DNA of 43,243 bases from Gemmatimonas sp. Its GTDB lineage: Bacteria > Gemmatimonadota > Gemmatimonadetes > Gemmatimonadales > Gemmatimonadaceae. Below the pieces are notes generated by a model. It saw only the letters and a program-made list of their open reading frames with translations, did no database searches and had not been told where the DNA came from. The position numbers were made by a program, and so were the translations under genes. Location of the stretch: NCBI GenBank assembly GCA_021154325.1, contig JAJKIR010000166.1, positions 1-43,243 on the forward strand. The letters run 5' to 3'. How positions within the stretch are numbered: position 1 is the first letter of the stretch; each line of letters opens with the position of its first letter. Of the stretch, positions 1 to 8,231 are shown one piece after another.

Positions 1-933
1 GCCAACCGCGGCATCTTCGCGCTCAACGAGCTGCCCGATCTCGCCGGCAAGGTGCAGGTGGGATTGTTCAACGTCATGCAGGAAGGCGACGTCCAGATCA
101 AGGGCTATCCGGTTCGACTGCCGCTCGACGTCCAGCTCTGCTTCACCGCGAATCCAGAGGACTACACGGCGCGCGGCAAGATCATCACACCGCTCAAGGA
201 CCGAATTGGCAGCGAGATTCTGACACACTATCCGGAGACGGTCGATCTCGGCATGACGATCACGCGCCAGGAAGCGTGGACGGAGCGCGACAACCGGCCG
301 GTGCGGGTGCCGGATTTCATCGCCGAGATGATCGAGCGTGTCGCATTCGAGGCGCGCACGGATCGTCGAATCGACAAGCGCTCGGGCGTCTCGCAGCGGA
401 TGCCGATCACGGTGATGGAGAACGTGGTGTCGAACGCGGAGCGGCGGGCCATCGTGAGCGGCGAGCAGGAGGTCGTGCCGCGCATCGCCGACGTCTACGC
501 GGCGCTGCCTGCGATCACTGGCAAGATCGAGCTCGAGTACGAGGGCGAGCTCGTGGGCGGCAACGCCATCGCGCGCGAGCTGATTCGGCGGGCCGCCGAC
601 GCGACATTCCAGGAGCGCGCGGGCGGCGTGAATGTCGACGAGATCATCATGTGGTTCGACGAGGGCGGCGCCTTGCAGGTGACCGATGACGCCCGCTCGG
701 AGGCGGTGCTCAAGGGCTTCGACATCGTCCCCGACCTGCTGCGTGTCGTTAGGCACGTCGGGCTCGCCACGGAAGACGACGCGCCGGTCTCCGTCGCGGC
801 GTGCGAGCTCGTGCTCGAGGCACTCGTGGCCCGCAAGAAGATCTCGCGCAGCGATGGCGGCGCGTACGGCCGGGCGATGCCGGAGCCGCGGCGCCGCCCG
901 GGGCAGGATCTGTTCGGAGGCGGGATGGCATGA
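1..933 (+). CDS. MoxR/Mg-chelatase-type AAA+ ATPase, 3' part (5' end outside window)
   Basis: The reading frame is open from base 1, so the N-terminus with Walker A is missing; 310 residues remain. The first residues read GIFALNELPDL, which is the Walker B position. Sensor 1 follows as CFTANPEDYTA, and an arginine-rich GVSQRMP segment occupies the sensor 2 region. This order matches MoxR and magnesium-chelatase ATPases, which remodel or load partners carrying a von Willebrand A domain. Such a VWA protein lies about 2.5 kb downstream at 3410-4693, so the two probably work together. The first acidic residue of Walker B is Asn (NE instead of DE), which is unusual. The stop codon overlaps the start of the next gene in an ATGA junction, so translation is likely coupled. 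The target is unknown. Confidence 0.85.
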   Translation, partial: ANRGIFALNELPDLAGKVQVGLFNVMQEGDVQIKGYPVRLPLDVQLCFTANPEDYTARGKIITPLKDRIGSEILTHYPETVDLGMTITRQEAWTERDNRPVRVPDFIAEMIERVAFEARTDRRIDKRSGVSQRMPITVMENVVSNAERRAIVSGEQEVVPRIADVYAALPAITGKIELEYEGELVGGNAIARELIRRAADATFQERAGGVNVDEIIMWFDEGGALQVTDDARSEAVLKGFDIVPDLLRVVRHVGLATEDDAPVSVAACELVLEALVARKKISRSDGGAYGRAMPEPRRRPGQDLFGGGMA

Positions 934-1466
934 CCGCGCGCCACGCGAGCGCGACGCGAGGCACGCAGCAACCCGCGGCTTCGCGTCAGATCACGGTCCG
1001 GCGCGCCGCCCTCGCCGATCTGCCGACGATCGTCGATCTCAGGCTGGCGCTCCTGCGCGAGAACGGCGATCACCCGGTGTACGGCCGCTTGCGCGTCGAC
1101 GCCCGCGAGCGGGCGTACGACGTCTTCGGGGCGCAGCTTCGCTCGTCGAACGAAGTGATGTTTCTCGCCGAAGTGGGTAGTGCGGTCGTCGGAATCCTCC
1201 GTTGTGTAGAAACACTCAACTCACCGCTGCTGCATCCAGACCGCTACTGTTACGTGTCGTCCGTCTATGTGCGGCCAAGCGCGCGCCGCGGCGGCGTGCT
1301 CAAGGCGCTCCTGCGGCGGGCGGGAGAATGGTGCGGTGACCGCGGCCTCAGCGAGATGCGACTCCACAACGTGCCCGGCGGCAGCGCCGGCGCGGCGTGG
1401 AGCGCGTCCGGGTTCGCGGTGATGGAGGAGGTGCGCCGGAAGGAAGTGCCACGCGTGCGGCGCTGA
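930..1466 (+). CDS. GNAT-family N-acetyltransferase
   Basis: A protein of 178 residues with a single GNAT fold. A beta strand with ITVRRAALADLPTIVDLR opens the domain, and a SSVYVRPSARRGGVLKALL segment carries the acetyl-CoA pyrophosphate-binding R-x-x-G/A-x-L type loop. These enzymes move an acetyl group from acetyl-CoA to an amine; the acceptor cannot be read from the sequence. ATG 930 is chosen because it overlaps the preceding stop codon (ATGA), typical of translational coupling. The first 20 or so residues are low-complexity Ala/Thr/Arg, so the folded domain starts around residue 24. The next gene follows after 7 bases, so the AAA+ ATPase, GNAT and kinase-like genes form one transcription unit. 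Confidence 0.8.
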   Translation: MTARHASATRGTQQPAASRQITVRRAALADLPTIVDLRLALLRENGDHPVYGRLRVDARERAYDVFGAQLRSSNEVMFLAEVGSAVVGILRCVETLNSPLLHPDRYCYVSSVYVRPSARRGGVLKALLRRAGEWCGDRGLSEMRLHNVPGGSAGAAWSASGFAVMEEVRRKEVPRVRR

Positions 1467-1473
1467 ACCCGGC

Positions 1474-2103
1474 GTGCCCTTCGTCACCGTCTCCCGGATG
1501 TATGGCGCCGGTGGTTCTGAAATCGCCGCGCGCGTCGCCCAAATCCTCGGTTGGGCGCTCTTCGACAACGCAGTGATCGAGGCCGTAGCCGAGCGCAGCG
1601 GCCTAACGAGGGCCGAAGTGAGCGCGCGCGACGAGCGGGTGCCGTCGATGGTTGAGCGCATCGCCACGACGCTCTCGCTCGGCACGCCCGAGTCGATGCC
1701 GGCGATACCGGAAGCTCCCCTGCTGATGACGGAGGAGCGGCTCGTCGACATCACACGGCGCGTCATCGAGGAGGCGGTGCACCAAGGTCCGGCGGTGTTC
1801 GTCGGCCGAGGGGCGCAGTGTCTTCTCGCGAATCGCCGCGATTCGCTGCACGTCTTCTGCTACGCGTCGCGAGCCAAGCTCGTGGAGGGTGCCATCACGA
1901 GGCTTGGAATCGCCGCCAAGGACGCGGACCGCGTCGTCACCGACATGAATCGCAATCGCGAGCAGTACGTGCGCCGCCACTTCAATCGCGAGTGGCGCGA
2001 CGTGACCAACTATCAGCTCTGCGTCGACACCGGCTGGCTCGGCCTGGACGGCGCCGCCGCTCTGATCGTCCAGCTCGTACGGAAGGAGCTGCACGTTACG
2101 TAG
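1474..2103 (+). CDS. Cytidylate-kinase-like P-loop protein
   Basis: A protein of 209 residues of the cytidylate-kinase-like family. The N-terminus has the family's variant phosphate loop (SRMYGAGGSEIAARVAQ), followed by a strand and helix with FDNAVIEAVAERSG. The conserved GPAVFVGRGAQCLL lies near residue 110 and an arginine-rich lid (NREQYVRRHF) near residue 155. True cytidylate kinase phosphorylates CMP, but members of this side family are often of unknown substrate, so I do not call it cmk. The start is GTG 1474, seven bases after the acetyltransferase stop and directly before the P-loop. The 3' end overlaps the convergent MFS gene by 8 bases. Confidence 0.75.
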   Translation: MPFVTVSRMYGAGGSEIAARVAQILGWALFDNAVIEAVAERSGLTRAEVSARDERVPSMVERIATTLSLGTPESMPAIPEAPLLMTEERLVDITRRVIEEAVHQGPAVFVGRGAQCLLANRRDSLHVFCYASRAKLVEGAITRLGIAAKDADRVVTDMNRNREQYVRRHFNREWRDVTNYQLCVDTGWLGLDGAAALIVQLVRKELHVT

Positions 2104-3337
2104 TGGGCGTGAGCGCGGTGGCTCCGATCACCTTGCGACGCGCGCCCTGAAAGGCCCAGAGCGCGTACACGAGCATCACCGCGCCGCCGCCACCGATCGC
2201 CCATGCGACGCCGGCCGCGCGCGCCACCGCACCGGCGACGAACGACCCCGCGACCTGCGACAGTCCCACGACGATGAAAGAATACGCCGCCATGATGCGG
2301 CCGCGCAGCTCGTCAGGCACGAGGTGTTGCAGCATCGCGTTCGCCTGCGCGCTGTTCACGATCATCGCGAATCCGATGAGCAGCAAGAGCACGTACGCCG
2401 GTAGTGGCGTGCGCACCAGCGCGAAGAGGATCAAGAGCCCGGAAAAGAGATACGACGCGCCCGAGAGCACCACATGCCGCGGGAAGCGGTCGCCCGCGGC
2501 CGCGAGCGTCAATGCCCCGCACAGCCCACCGACGCCCACGCAGGCGAGGAGTAGTCCGTAGCCACCAGCACCGAGTCCGAGCCGCTCGCCCGCGACGACG
2601 GGCATGAGCGTCAGATAAGGCACGCCGAAGATCGAGTACACGGTGACGACGCCGATGAGCGCAGCGACGGCCGGCGTTCCGCGCATGAACCGAACTCCCT
2701 CGATGATGCCTTGGAGTGGCGAGGCGCGGTGCTGCGCCGGCACCCAAGCGGGCAGTCGAATCAGGAAAAGCCCGATGAGCACCGTGGTGTAGCTGAGGGC
2801 GTTGACGCCGAAGCACCAAGCCGTTCCCAGCTTCGCCATCACGATCGCCGCCGCGGCGGGGCCGACGATGCGAGCGAGATTGAATCCACTCGAGTTCAGC
2901 GCGATGGCCCCGGGCAGCTCGTCGCGCCCGACGAGCTCGATCACGAGCGACTGCCGCGCGGGGATCTCGATCGAGCTGATGACGCCGTTGACCGTCGCCA
3001 TCGCAATGAGCCAGTGAATCGTTATGTGATTCGTCCAGGCGAGCAGCCAGAGCGCGGTCGACTGGAGCGCGAAGCACGTCTGGCAGATCGTGACGAGCCG
3101 CAGCTTGTTGGCGCGGTCGACGAGCACACCGGCGTAGAGCGAGAAGACGAGTATTGGCAGCGACTGCGCCGCGGCAACGAGCCCGACGAGAAAGGCATTC
3201 CGCGTCAGCGTGAACGCGAGCCACCCTTCCGCCATCGACTGCATCCACGTCCCGATGAGCGAGAGCGTCTGGCCAGACCAGAAGAGCAGGAAGTTGCGGT
3301 GGCGGAGCGCGCGGAATGGGTTCAGTGTCGGCGGCAT
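2096..3337 (-). CDS. MFS transporter, EntS/MFS_3-like exporter
   Basis: A protein of 413 residues, the normal length for a 12-helix major facilitator. The N-terminus FRALRHRNFLLFWSGQTLSLIGTW is characteristic of the EntS-like MFS_3 group. The cytoplasmic loop between helices 2 and 3 reads GVLVDRANKLRL, the family's G-x-x-x-D-R-x-x-R/K motif. Regularly spaced hydrophobic stretches run to the C-terminus. Relatives export siderophores or drugs using the proton gradient; the substrate here is not indicated. The ATG at 3337 sits 72 bases from the divergent VWA gene, so the two may share a short promoter region. The 3' end overlaps the kinase-like gene on the opposite strand. Confidence 0.87.
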   Translation of the reverse strand: MPPTLNPFRALRHRNFLLFWSGQTLSLIGTWMQSMAEGWLAFTLTRNAFLVGLVAAAQSLPILVFSLYAGVLVDRANKLRLVTICQTCFALQSTALWLLAWTNHITIHWLIAMATVNGVISSIEIPARQSLVIELVGRDELPGAIALNSSGFNLARIVGPAAAAIVMAKLGTAWCFGVNALSYTTVLIGLFLIRLPAWVPAQHRASPLQGIIEGVRFMRGTPAVAALIGVVTVYSIFGVPYLTLMPVVAGERLGLGAGGYGLLLACVGVGGLCGALTLAAAGDRFPRHVVLSGASYLFSGLLILFALVRTPLPAYVLLLLIGFAMIVNSAQANAMLQHLVPDELRGRIMAAYSFIVVGLSQVAGSFVAGAVARAAGVAWAIGGGGAVMLVYALWAFQGARRKVIGATALTPTT

Positions 3338-3394
3338 CGCGAAGGCAATCTATCGACCCCGGCGTGACATCCCGCGCGCAACCTCGTATGCTTT

Positions 3395-3403
3395 GGGAGG
3401 AGG
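3395..3403 (+). promoter_or_regulatory. Strong ribosome binding site of the VWA gene
   Basis: GGGAGGAGG lies six bases before ATG 3410. It is one of the best Shine-Dalgarno matches in the window and fixes the start of the VWA gene. Confidence 0.75.
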
Positions 3404-3409
3404 CTCGCG

Positions 3410-4693
3410 ATGCGATTTCATACGTACACGAAGTTCAGCCCGGAGATGGCCGACGCGGTCGATCTCCAGTCGCTGCTCGACAAGCTCGCCGACTTTCTCC
3501 TCCAGTCGGGATTCGCCGGCGGCAAAAATCAGCAGCCGTACTACGGCCTGGACTTCGGCGAGGACGGGGACCGCTCGCTCGAGGCACTCAAGCAGGCGAT
3601 CCTCAACGCGCTGATCGAGAGCGGCCAGTTCACACCCGAGATGCTCGAGGCCCTCCGCGGAGAGGGGAACGAAGAGGGACAGGCCAAGCTGGCGAAGCTC
3701 CTCGACGAGCTCGTGCAGCGCCTGGTGAACGAGGGCTACCTGTCGATGGACGCCCCCCCACAAATGCCCGCCGGCCACCAGCCGCTCGAGGGTCCGGGAA
3801 GCATCGCCAAGGCCGCGGCGCGCGACGTCCAGTTCAATCTCACCGACAAGGGCATCGACTTCCTCGGCTACAAGACCTTGCGCGGTCTCCTCGGCTCGTT
3901 AGGCAAGTCGAGCTTCGGCAGCCACGACACGCAGTATCTCGCCACGGGAATCGAGGCCGACGGCTACAGCAAGCCATACGAGTTTGGCGATGTCCTCAAC
4001 ATCGACGTCAACGAGACGCTGAAGGCTTCGCTCGCGCGCACGGGCAAGATCGAGGTCCCGATGGATCTCGATTACCAGGACCTGATGGTGCGGCAGGCCG
4101 AGTATCGCTCGTCGTGCGCGACGGTGCTGATGCTGGACTGCTCGCACTCGATGATTCTCTACGGCGAGGATCGCTTCACCCCGGCGAAGAAGGTCGCGCT
4201 CGCGCTCACGCACCTGATCCGGACGCAGTTCCCGGGCGATTCGCTCAAGGTGATCCTCTTTCACGATTCCGCGGAGGAGATCCCGCTGGCGGCGCTCGCG
4301 ACGGCGCAGGTGGGGCCGTATCACACGAACACCGCGGAAGGTCTGAAGCTCGCGCGGCGGCTGTTGATGGCGCAGAAGAAGGACATGCGCCAGGTCATCA
4401 TGATCACGGACGGCAAGCCGAGCGCGCTGACGATGCCGAACGGGCAGATCTACAAGAATTCGTTCGGGCTCGACGCAACAGTCATCGCGCAGACGCTGCG
4501 CGAGGTCGCGCACTGCCGCCGCAGCGGCATCATGATCAACACGTTCATGCTCGCGCGTGACCGGTCGCTGGTCGAATTCGTGAAGCGCGTCTCCGAGATC
4601 AGCCGCGGCAAGGCCTACTTCACTACGACGATGACTCTGGGCCAGTTCATCCTCATGGATTTCCTGAAGAGAAAGACGCGAAAGGTGAGTTAA
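3410..4693 (+). CDS. von Willebrand factor A (VWA/CoxE-like) protein, probable partner of the AAA+ ATPase
   Basis: A protein of 427 residues. The first 230 or so are helical and family-specific. A VWA domain occupies roughly residues 235-420. Its metal-ion-dependent adhesion site is complete: DCSHS (D-x-S-x-S) near residue 243, a Thr in the YHTNTAEGL segment, and the Asp of MITDGKPSA. There is no signal peptide or transmembrane segment, so it acts in the cytoplasm. MoxR-type ATPases typically work with such proteins in metal insertion or complex maturation, as in the CbbQ/CbbO, NorQ/NorD and ChlI/ChlD pairs. The incomplete ATPase at the left edge is the natural partner. A strong Shine-Dalgarno fixes the start. 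Confidence 0.85.
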   Translation: MRFHTYTKFSPEMADAVDLQSLLDKLADFLLQSGFAGGKNQQPYYGLDFGEDGDRSLEALKQAILNALIESGQFTPEMLEALRGEGNEEGQAKLAKLLDELVQRLVNEGYLSMDAPPQMPAGHQPLEGPGSIAKAAARDVQFNLTDKGIDFLGYKTLRGLLGSLGKSSFGSHDTQYLATGIEADGYSKPYEFGDVLNIDVNETLKASLARTGKIEVPMDLDYQDLMVRQAEYRSSCATVLMLDCSHSMILYGEDRFTPAKKVALALTHLIRTQFPGDSLKVILFHDSAEEIPLAALATAQVGPYHTNTAEGLKLARRLLMAQKKDMRQVIMITDGKPSALTMPNGQIYKNSFGLDATVIAQTLREVAHCRRSGIMINTFMLARDRSLVEFVKRVSEISRGKAYFTTTMTLGQFILMDFLKRKTRKVS

Positions 4694-4706
4694 AACAGTT
4701 ATCCGT

Positions 4707-4722
4707 TATCAGTCCATAGCCG
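4707..4722 (-). repeat. 16-bp dispersed repeat, copy 1 (inverted relative to 11328-11343)
   Basis: Read on the minus strand, this is identical over 16 bases to 11328-11343 (CGGCTATGGACTGATA). It begins 13 bases after the VWA stop codon. The bases just upstream on the plus strand (GTTATCC GTTATCA) extend it as heptamers. Confidence 0.6.
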
Positions 4723-4771
4723 CTCTTTTTTGCTGCGTAGCCCGCTGCTCGCAGCGCTGGACCCGATGCGA

Positions 4772-4930
4772 TTAGAAAATTGTGTAGATGAACGGCGCGA
4801 GCGCGGAGCCCTGCGCGAGTACGAGAAGAGTACCAACCAGAACGAGAACTACTACAACCGGGAGGAGCCAGAACTTCTTTCGCTCTCGCATGAAATCCCA
4901 GATCTCATGGGCTAATCCATGGCGCTTCAC
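4772..4930 (-). CDS. SxtK/DUF5989-family small membrane protein
   Basis: A 52-residue gene. The product starts MKRHGLAHEIWDFMRERKKF, continues with one hydrophobic helix (WLLPVVVVLVLVGTLLVLAQ), and ends GSALAPFIYTIF. The basic R-E-R-K-K-F-W-L-L-P entry to the helix and the G-S-A-L-A-P-F-I-Y-T tail are the signature of the DUF5989 family, which includes SxtK of saxitoxin clusters. The start is GTG 4930, with GGAG nine bases upstream. It is the last gene of a minus-strand operon behind an O-carbamoyltransferase and an SxtJ homologue, the same order as sxtI-sxtJ-sxtK. Its function is unknown; an accessory role at the membrane with the carbamoyltransferase is inferred from this conserved linkage. 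Confidence 0.85.
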   Translation of the reverse strand: MKRHGLAHEIWDFMRERKKFWLLPVVVVLVLVGTLLVLAQGSALAPFIYTIF

Positions 4931-4976
4931 TTTCCGTTACTCCGAAGTGGGTGTCACAGTAGTCAGTCGGCAGAGC

Positions 4977-5381
4977 TCAGTACTGCCGCTCCAAGTTTCC
5001 GCGTCGCGCTGCGCCCGGCGCGCGTTCGAACCAGTAGCTAGTGCGGTTTGGCCTACTGAGCGTGGATGATCCGAAAGCACGCTTCAGAAGGCCGATCGGC
5101 GTGAGCACCAGGAAATAGACGCCGCCCATGAAAAGAGGCGTGGTCACTGTCGAGAGCAGCTCACCGAAGGCCATCCAAGCCCGATACAGCCCGCCAAGCC
5201 TGGATGGGATCAACAGACCAGCCAACAACAGCATTCCACCGACGGCTCCCAGGATACGTGGAGCGGCTGTGTGTCCGCGGAAGAGTGATATCGCGGCTAT
5301 GGCGGCAAGAGCCACTCCCACCGTGAATGCGAACTTCCGCAACTCACCCGTCGTCAATCGAGCTGGAACTCGTGTTGCCAT
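4977..5381 (-). CDS. SxtJ-family membrane protein
   Basis: A protein of 134 residues with several hydrophobic helices: AFTVGVALAAIAAISLF, RILGAVGGMLLLAGLLIPS, and LLSTVTTPLFMGGVYFLVLTPIGLL. A basic tail contains the SYWFER motif. This matches the SxtJ family named from saxitoxin gene clusters, whose biochemical role is unknown. ATG 5381 is preferred over the upstream ATG 5399 because AAGGAG lies eight bases before it. The first 28 bases overlap the end of the carbamoyltransferase gene, so the pair is coupled. The DUF5989 gene follows after 46 bases. In other genomes SxtJ and SxtK homologues accompany this kind of carbamoyltransferase, which suggests a membrane complex. Confidence 0.82.
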   Translation of the reverse strand: MATRVPARLTTGELRKFAFTVGVALAAIAAISLFRGHTAAPRILGAVGGMLLLAGLLIPSRLGGLYRAWMAFGELLSTVTTPLFMGGVYFLVLTPIGLLKRAFGSSTLSRPNRTSYWFERAPGAARRGNLERQY

Positions 5382-7201
5382 TCTGTCGGCTCCTTCCATT
5401 CTTGTTGCTCAGCTTTGCCGAGGAGAAAAGGACCGAGCACGAGGAAATCGAGGTGGGTGCGCATGAAGCACCGATAGGCATCTTCGGGCGTGCACACAAT
5501 TGGCTCGCCGCGAACATTGAACGAGCTGTTCACCACAACCGGACAACCCGTCAGCTCCTCGAAGCTTCGTATCAGTTGGTAATAGTCGGGGTTCGTCTCC
5601 GGCGAAACGGTCTGAATGCGCGCAGAGTAGTCGATGTGCGTCACCGCTGGGATGTCGGACCGCACGACGTTGAGCTGCTCGATGCCCCAGGGCCCGCGCT
5701 CCGCACCACTCATGGGTATCTGACGCTCCTTCTTCACCGGTGCGACGAGGAGCATGTACGGCGATTCGACATCCATCTCGAAGTAATCGCTCACGCGCTC
5801 GCGCAGCACGCTTGGAGCGAATGGACGGAAGCCCTCTCGGAATTTGATCTTGAAGTTCATCTGCGCCTGCATACGCGGACTGCGCGGATCGCCGAGAATG
5901 CTTCGCGCGCCCAGCGCACGCGGACCAAATTCCATCCTGCCGTTGAACCAACCAACAATCTTTTCGGAGGCGAGGAGGCGCGCCACCGCGCCAAAGAGTT
6001 CCTCGCGATCCAGACGCTCGTAGGAGGCGCCCTGGCGCTGGAGGAAGGCTTCGATTTCGCCCTCGGTAAACCCGGGCCCGAGGTATGCGCCCTTCATCGA
6101 GTCCACACCTGCAGTCACCGTGCGTGGCTTCGCGCAGTGCCGATGCCAGGCCAGAAGTGCGACGCCGAGCGCGCCGCCAGCGTCCCCTGCGGCAGGCTGG
6201 ATCCAGATATTCTCGAAGGGGCCTTCACGCAGGAGCCGACCATTACCAACGCAGTTGAGCGCCACGCCGCCAGCAAGACACAGATTCTTTGAATCGGTGA
6301 GGCGATGCGCCGTGCGCGCCATGCGCAGCATGATCTCCTCGCAGACCACTTGGACGGAGCGAGCGAGGTCCATCTCCTTCTGCGTCAGCGGCGATTCCGA
6401 CAGGCGTGGCGGCCCGCCGAAGAGCTCAGTGAACGCCTCGCTGGTCATGGTCAGACCACCGAGATAATTGAAGTACTTCTGATTCAGCCTGAACGATCCG
6501 TCCTCGCGCAGGTCGACGAGATCACGCAGAATGAGATCCACGTAGCGCGGCTCCCCGTAAGGAGCAAGGCCCATCACCTTGTATTCACCGGAATTCACCG
6601 TGAAGCCGGTGTAATAGGTGAAGGCCGAGTACAACAGGCCGAGCGAATCTGGCCATCGGAGCTCAGAGAGAATTTCCAAATCGCTCCCCCTGCCCAAGCC
6701 GATCGATGCGGTAGCCCATTCACCGACTCCGTCCATCGTCAGGACGGCGGATTCCTCAAACGGAGATGGAAAGAACGCGCTCGCTGCGTGGGATTCGTGA
6801 TGCTCCGCATAGAGAAGCGACCCTTCGTACCCGCCAAGCGATTCACGAAGCAGGCGATCGGTGAAAAGCTTCTCCTTTACCCAGAGCGGGCCGGCCTTGA
6901 GAAAGGATCGAAAGCCCCGAGGCGCGATCGCTAGATACGTCTCGAGTATGCGCTCGAACTTGAGCAGTGGCTTGTCATAAAAGCCGACGAGCTCGATGGC
7001 ATCCATCCCAATGCCGGCATACTGGAGGCAGTAGCTCACAGCATGCTTCGGGAAGCTGGAATCCCCCTTCTTTCTCGTGAAGCGCTCTTCCTGCGCGGCG
7101 GCGATGATCTCGCCATCGCGCAGCAGACATGCAGCGCTGTCGTGATAAAAGGCTGAGAGTCCGAGGATGTAGCAATGCAAGGTCGCAAACTCCTCGCTCA
7201 C
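5354..7201 (-). CDS. O-carbamoyltransferase, NodU/CmcH/SxtI family
   Basis: A protein of 615 residues, the usual length. The N-terminal YrdC/Kae1-like ATPase fold opens with ILGLSAFYHDSAACLL and contains EERFTRKKGD. The HHESHAASAFFPSPF metal-binding motif is near residue 134, followed by LTMDGVGEW and LAGGVALNCVGNG. The C-terminal domain carries MEFGPRALGARSILGDPR and VNSSFNVRGEPIV. These enzymes use carbamoyl phosphate and ATP to make carbamoyl-adenylate, then carbamoylate a hydroxyl group, as in Nod factors, cephamycin and saxitoxin. The GTG start overlaps the stop of the upstream dehydratase-like gene (GTGA). The acceptor is not evident; no polyketide, aminoglycoside or saxitoxin gene lies beside it. 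Confidence 0.92.
   Translation of the reverse strand: MSEEFATLHCYILGLSAFYHDSAACLLRDGEIIAAAQEERFTRKKGDSSFPKHAVSYCLQYAGIGMDAIELVGFYDKPLLKFERILETYLAIAPRGFRSFLKAGPLWVKEKLFTDRLLRESLGGYEGSLLYAEHHESHAASAFFPSPFEESAVLTMDGVGEWATASIGLGRGSDLEILSELRWPDSLGLLYSAFTYYTGFTVNSGEYKVMGLAPYGEPRYVDLILRDLVDLREDGSFRLNQKYFNYLGGLTMTSEAFTELFGGPPRLSESPLTQKEMDLARSVQVVCEEIMLRMARTAHRLTDSKNLCLAGGVALNCVGNGRLLREGPFENIWIQPAAGDAGGALGVALLAWHRHCAKPRTVTAGVDSMKGAYLGPGFTEGEIEAFLQRQGASYERLDREELFGAVARLLASEKIVGWFNGRMEFGPRALGARSILGDPRSPRMQAQMNFKIKFREGFRPFAPSVLRERVSDYFEMDVESPYMLLVAPVKKERQIPMSGAERGPWGIEQLNVVRSDIPAVTHIDYSARIQTVSPETNPDYYQLIRSFEELTGCPVVVNSSFNVRGEPIVCTPEDAYRCFMRTHLDFLVLGPFLLGKAEQQEWKEPTEWQHEFQLD
5390..5395 (-). promoter_or_regulatory. 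Ribosome binding site deciding the SxtJ start
   Basis: AAGGAG on the minus strand lies eight bases before ATG 5381, within the end of the carbamoyltransferase gene. It favours this start over ATG 5399. Confidence 0.6.
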
Positions 7202-8190
7202 AGCTCGCGATTCAGAATTCGTCTCAACATCGACGAATCCAGATTTCCGCCGCAGAACGCGACGGCGACGCGCTTTCCCGTTAGGCGCTCACGCAGCTTC
7301 GTCGCGCCGACCACGCCCATCGCGCCCGCACCTTCCACCAGGTTGTGCGTCGTCGAGAGAATCAGGCGGATTCCCTCCGCGATCTCGGCATCGGTGACGG
7401 TCACGAAGTCGGTGAGTCCCTCGAGCAGCGCCGGAAAGGTGAGCTCATAGGTCGAGCGCGTCGCAACGCCTTCGGCGAAGGTGTCCGCGCGTTCCGTCGT
7501 CCGCCGCGAGCCGGCGTGCCAAGAATCGAACTGCGCCGCCGCGCCCGCGGCCTGTACGCCATACACCTCGAGACTGGGCGCGAGCTCCTTCGCGACGGTA
7601 AGCGCCCCCACTGCCTGCGACCCGCCGCCCACTGCCAGAACGAGCGCGTCGATACCTTCCTCGCCGGCCTGCTCGAGGATCTCGCGCGTCATTGTCCCCG
7701 CGCCGGCAATGATGCGCGGGTCATTGGTCGAATGCGCAATCACACGGCCGTCTTCCCTCGCCATCCGCAGCATCGCCTGCACGGAGTCGTCGTAGTCACG
7801 GCCTTCCTCCACGACCGCGGCGCCCCACGCCCGCATCGCCGCATTCTTCTCCGGATTGTTCCCCCGCGGCACGCAGATCGTCGCCGCGACCCCGAGCAGC
7901 GCCGCGCCGTATGCAATCCCCTGGCCATGGTTCCCCGTCGACGCCGCGACCACGCCCCGTGCTCGCTCGTCAGGCGCGAGCGCCGTCATGAACGAGAGCC
8001 CATTGCGCACCTTGAACGAGCCCGTCGGCTGATGATTCTCGTGCTTGACGAAGAGCGACAATCCCGTCTTAGCGCCCAGAAGCGGATAGGAGCGGAGCGG
8101 CGTCGGCGTGAGATGCGGCGCCAGCCGTGTGCGGGCGCGCTCGACGTCGTCGAAGGTGATTGGCCAGGTGGTCGGTGCGGTCGCAGTCAT
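7198..8190 (-). CDS. Threonine-dehydratase-like fold-type II PLP enzyme
   Basis: A protein of 330 residues. The PLP lysine is in HQPTGSFKVRNGLSF near residue 60, the substrate loop is STGNHGQGIAYGA, and the phosphate cup is VGGGSQAVGAL. The C-terminal FCGGNLDSSM is also typical. No ACT regulatory domain follows, so it resembles catabolic threonine/serine ammonia-lyases, serine racemases or the EutB-type enzymes of ectoine breakdown rather than biosynthetic IlvA. The likely reaction is dehydration and deamination of a beta-hydroxy amino acid. ATG 8190 starts at MTATAPTTWPITFDD, where similarity to the family begins; the frame upstream is open but has no such content. Its 4-base overlap with the carbamoyltransferase is odd for a catabolic enzyme. 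Confidence 0.82.
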   Translation of the reverse strand: MTATAPTTWPITFDDVERARTRLAPHLTPTPLRSYPLLGAKTGLSLFVKHENHQPTGSFKVRNGLSFMTALAPDERARGVVAASTGNHGQGIAYGAALLGVAATICVPRGNNPEKNAAMRAWGAAVVEEGRDYDDSVQAMLRMAREDGRVIAHSTNDPRIIAGAGTMTREILEQAGEEGIDALVLAVGGGSQAVGALTVAKELAPSLEVYGVQAAGAAAQFDSWHAGSRRTTERADTFAEGVATRSTYELTFPALLEGLTDFVTVTDAEIAEGIRLILSTTHNLVEGAGAMGVVGATKLRERLTGKRVAVAFCGGNLDSSMLRRILNREL

Positions 8191-8231
8191 GGAGTGTGGA
8201 GAGGTCGCAATGTTTTCCTTATCGGGAATGC

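Noticed and set aside
5327..6292. Plus-strand reading frame of over 300 codons
   Set aside because: It is the antisense shadow of the carbamoyltransferase and has no recognisable protein features.
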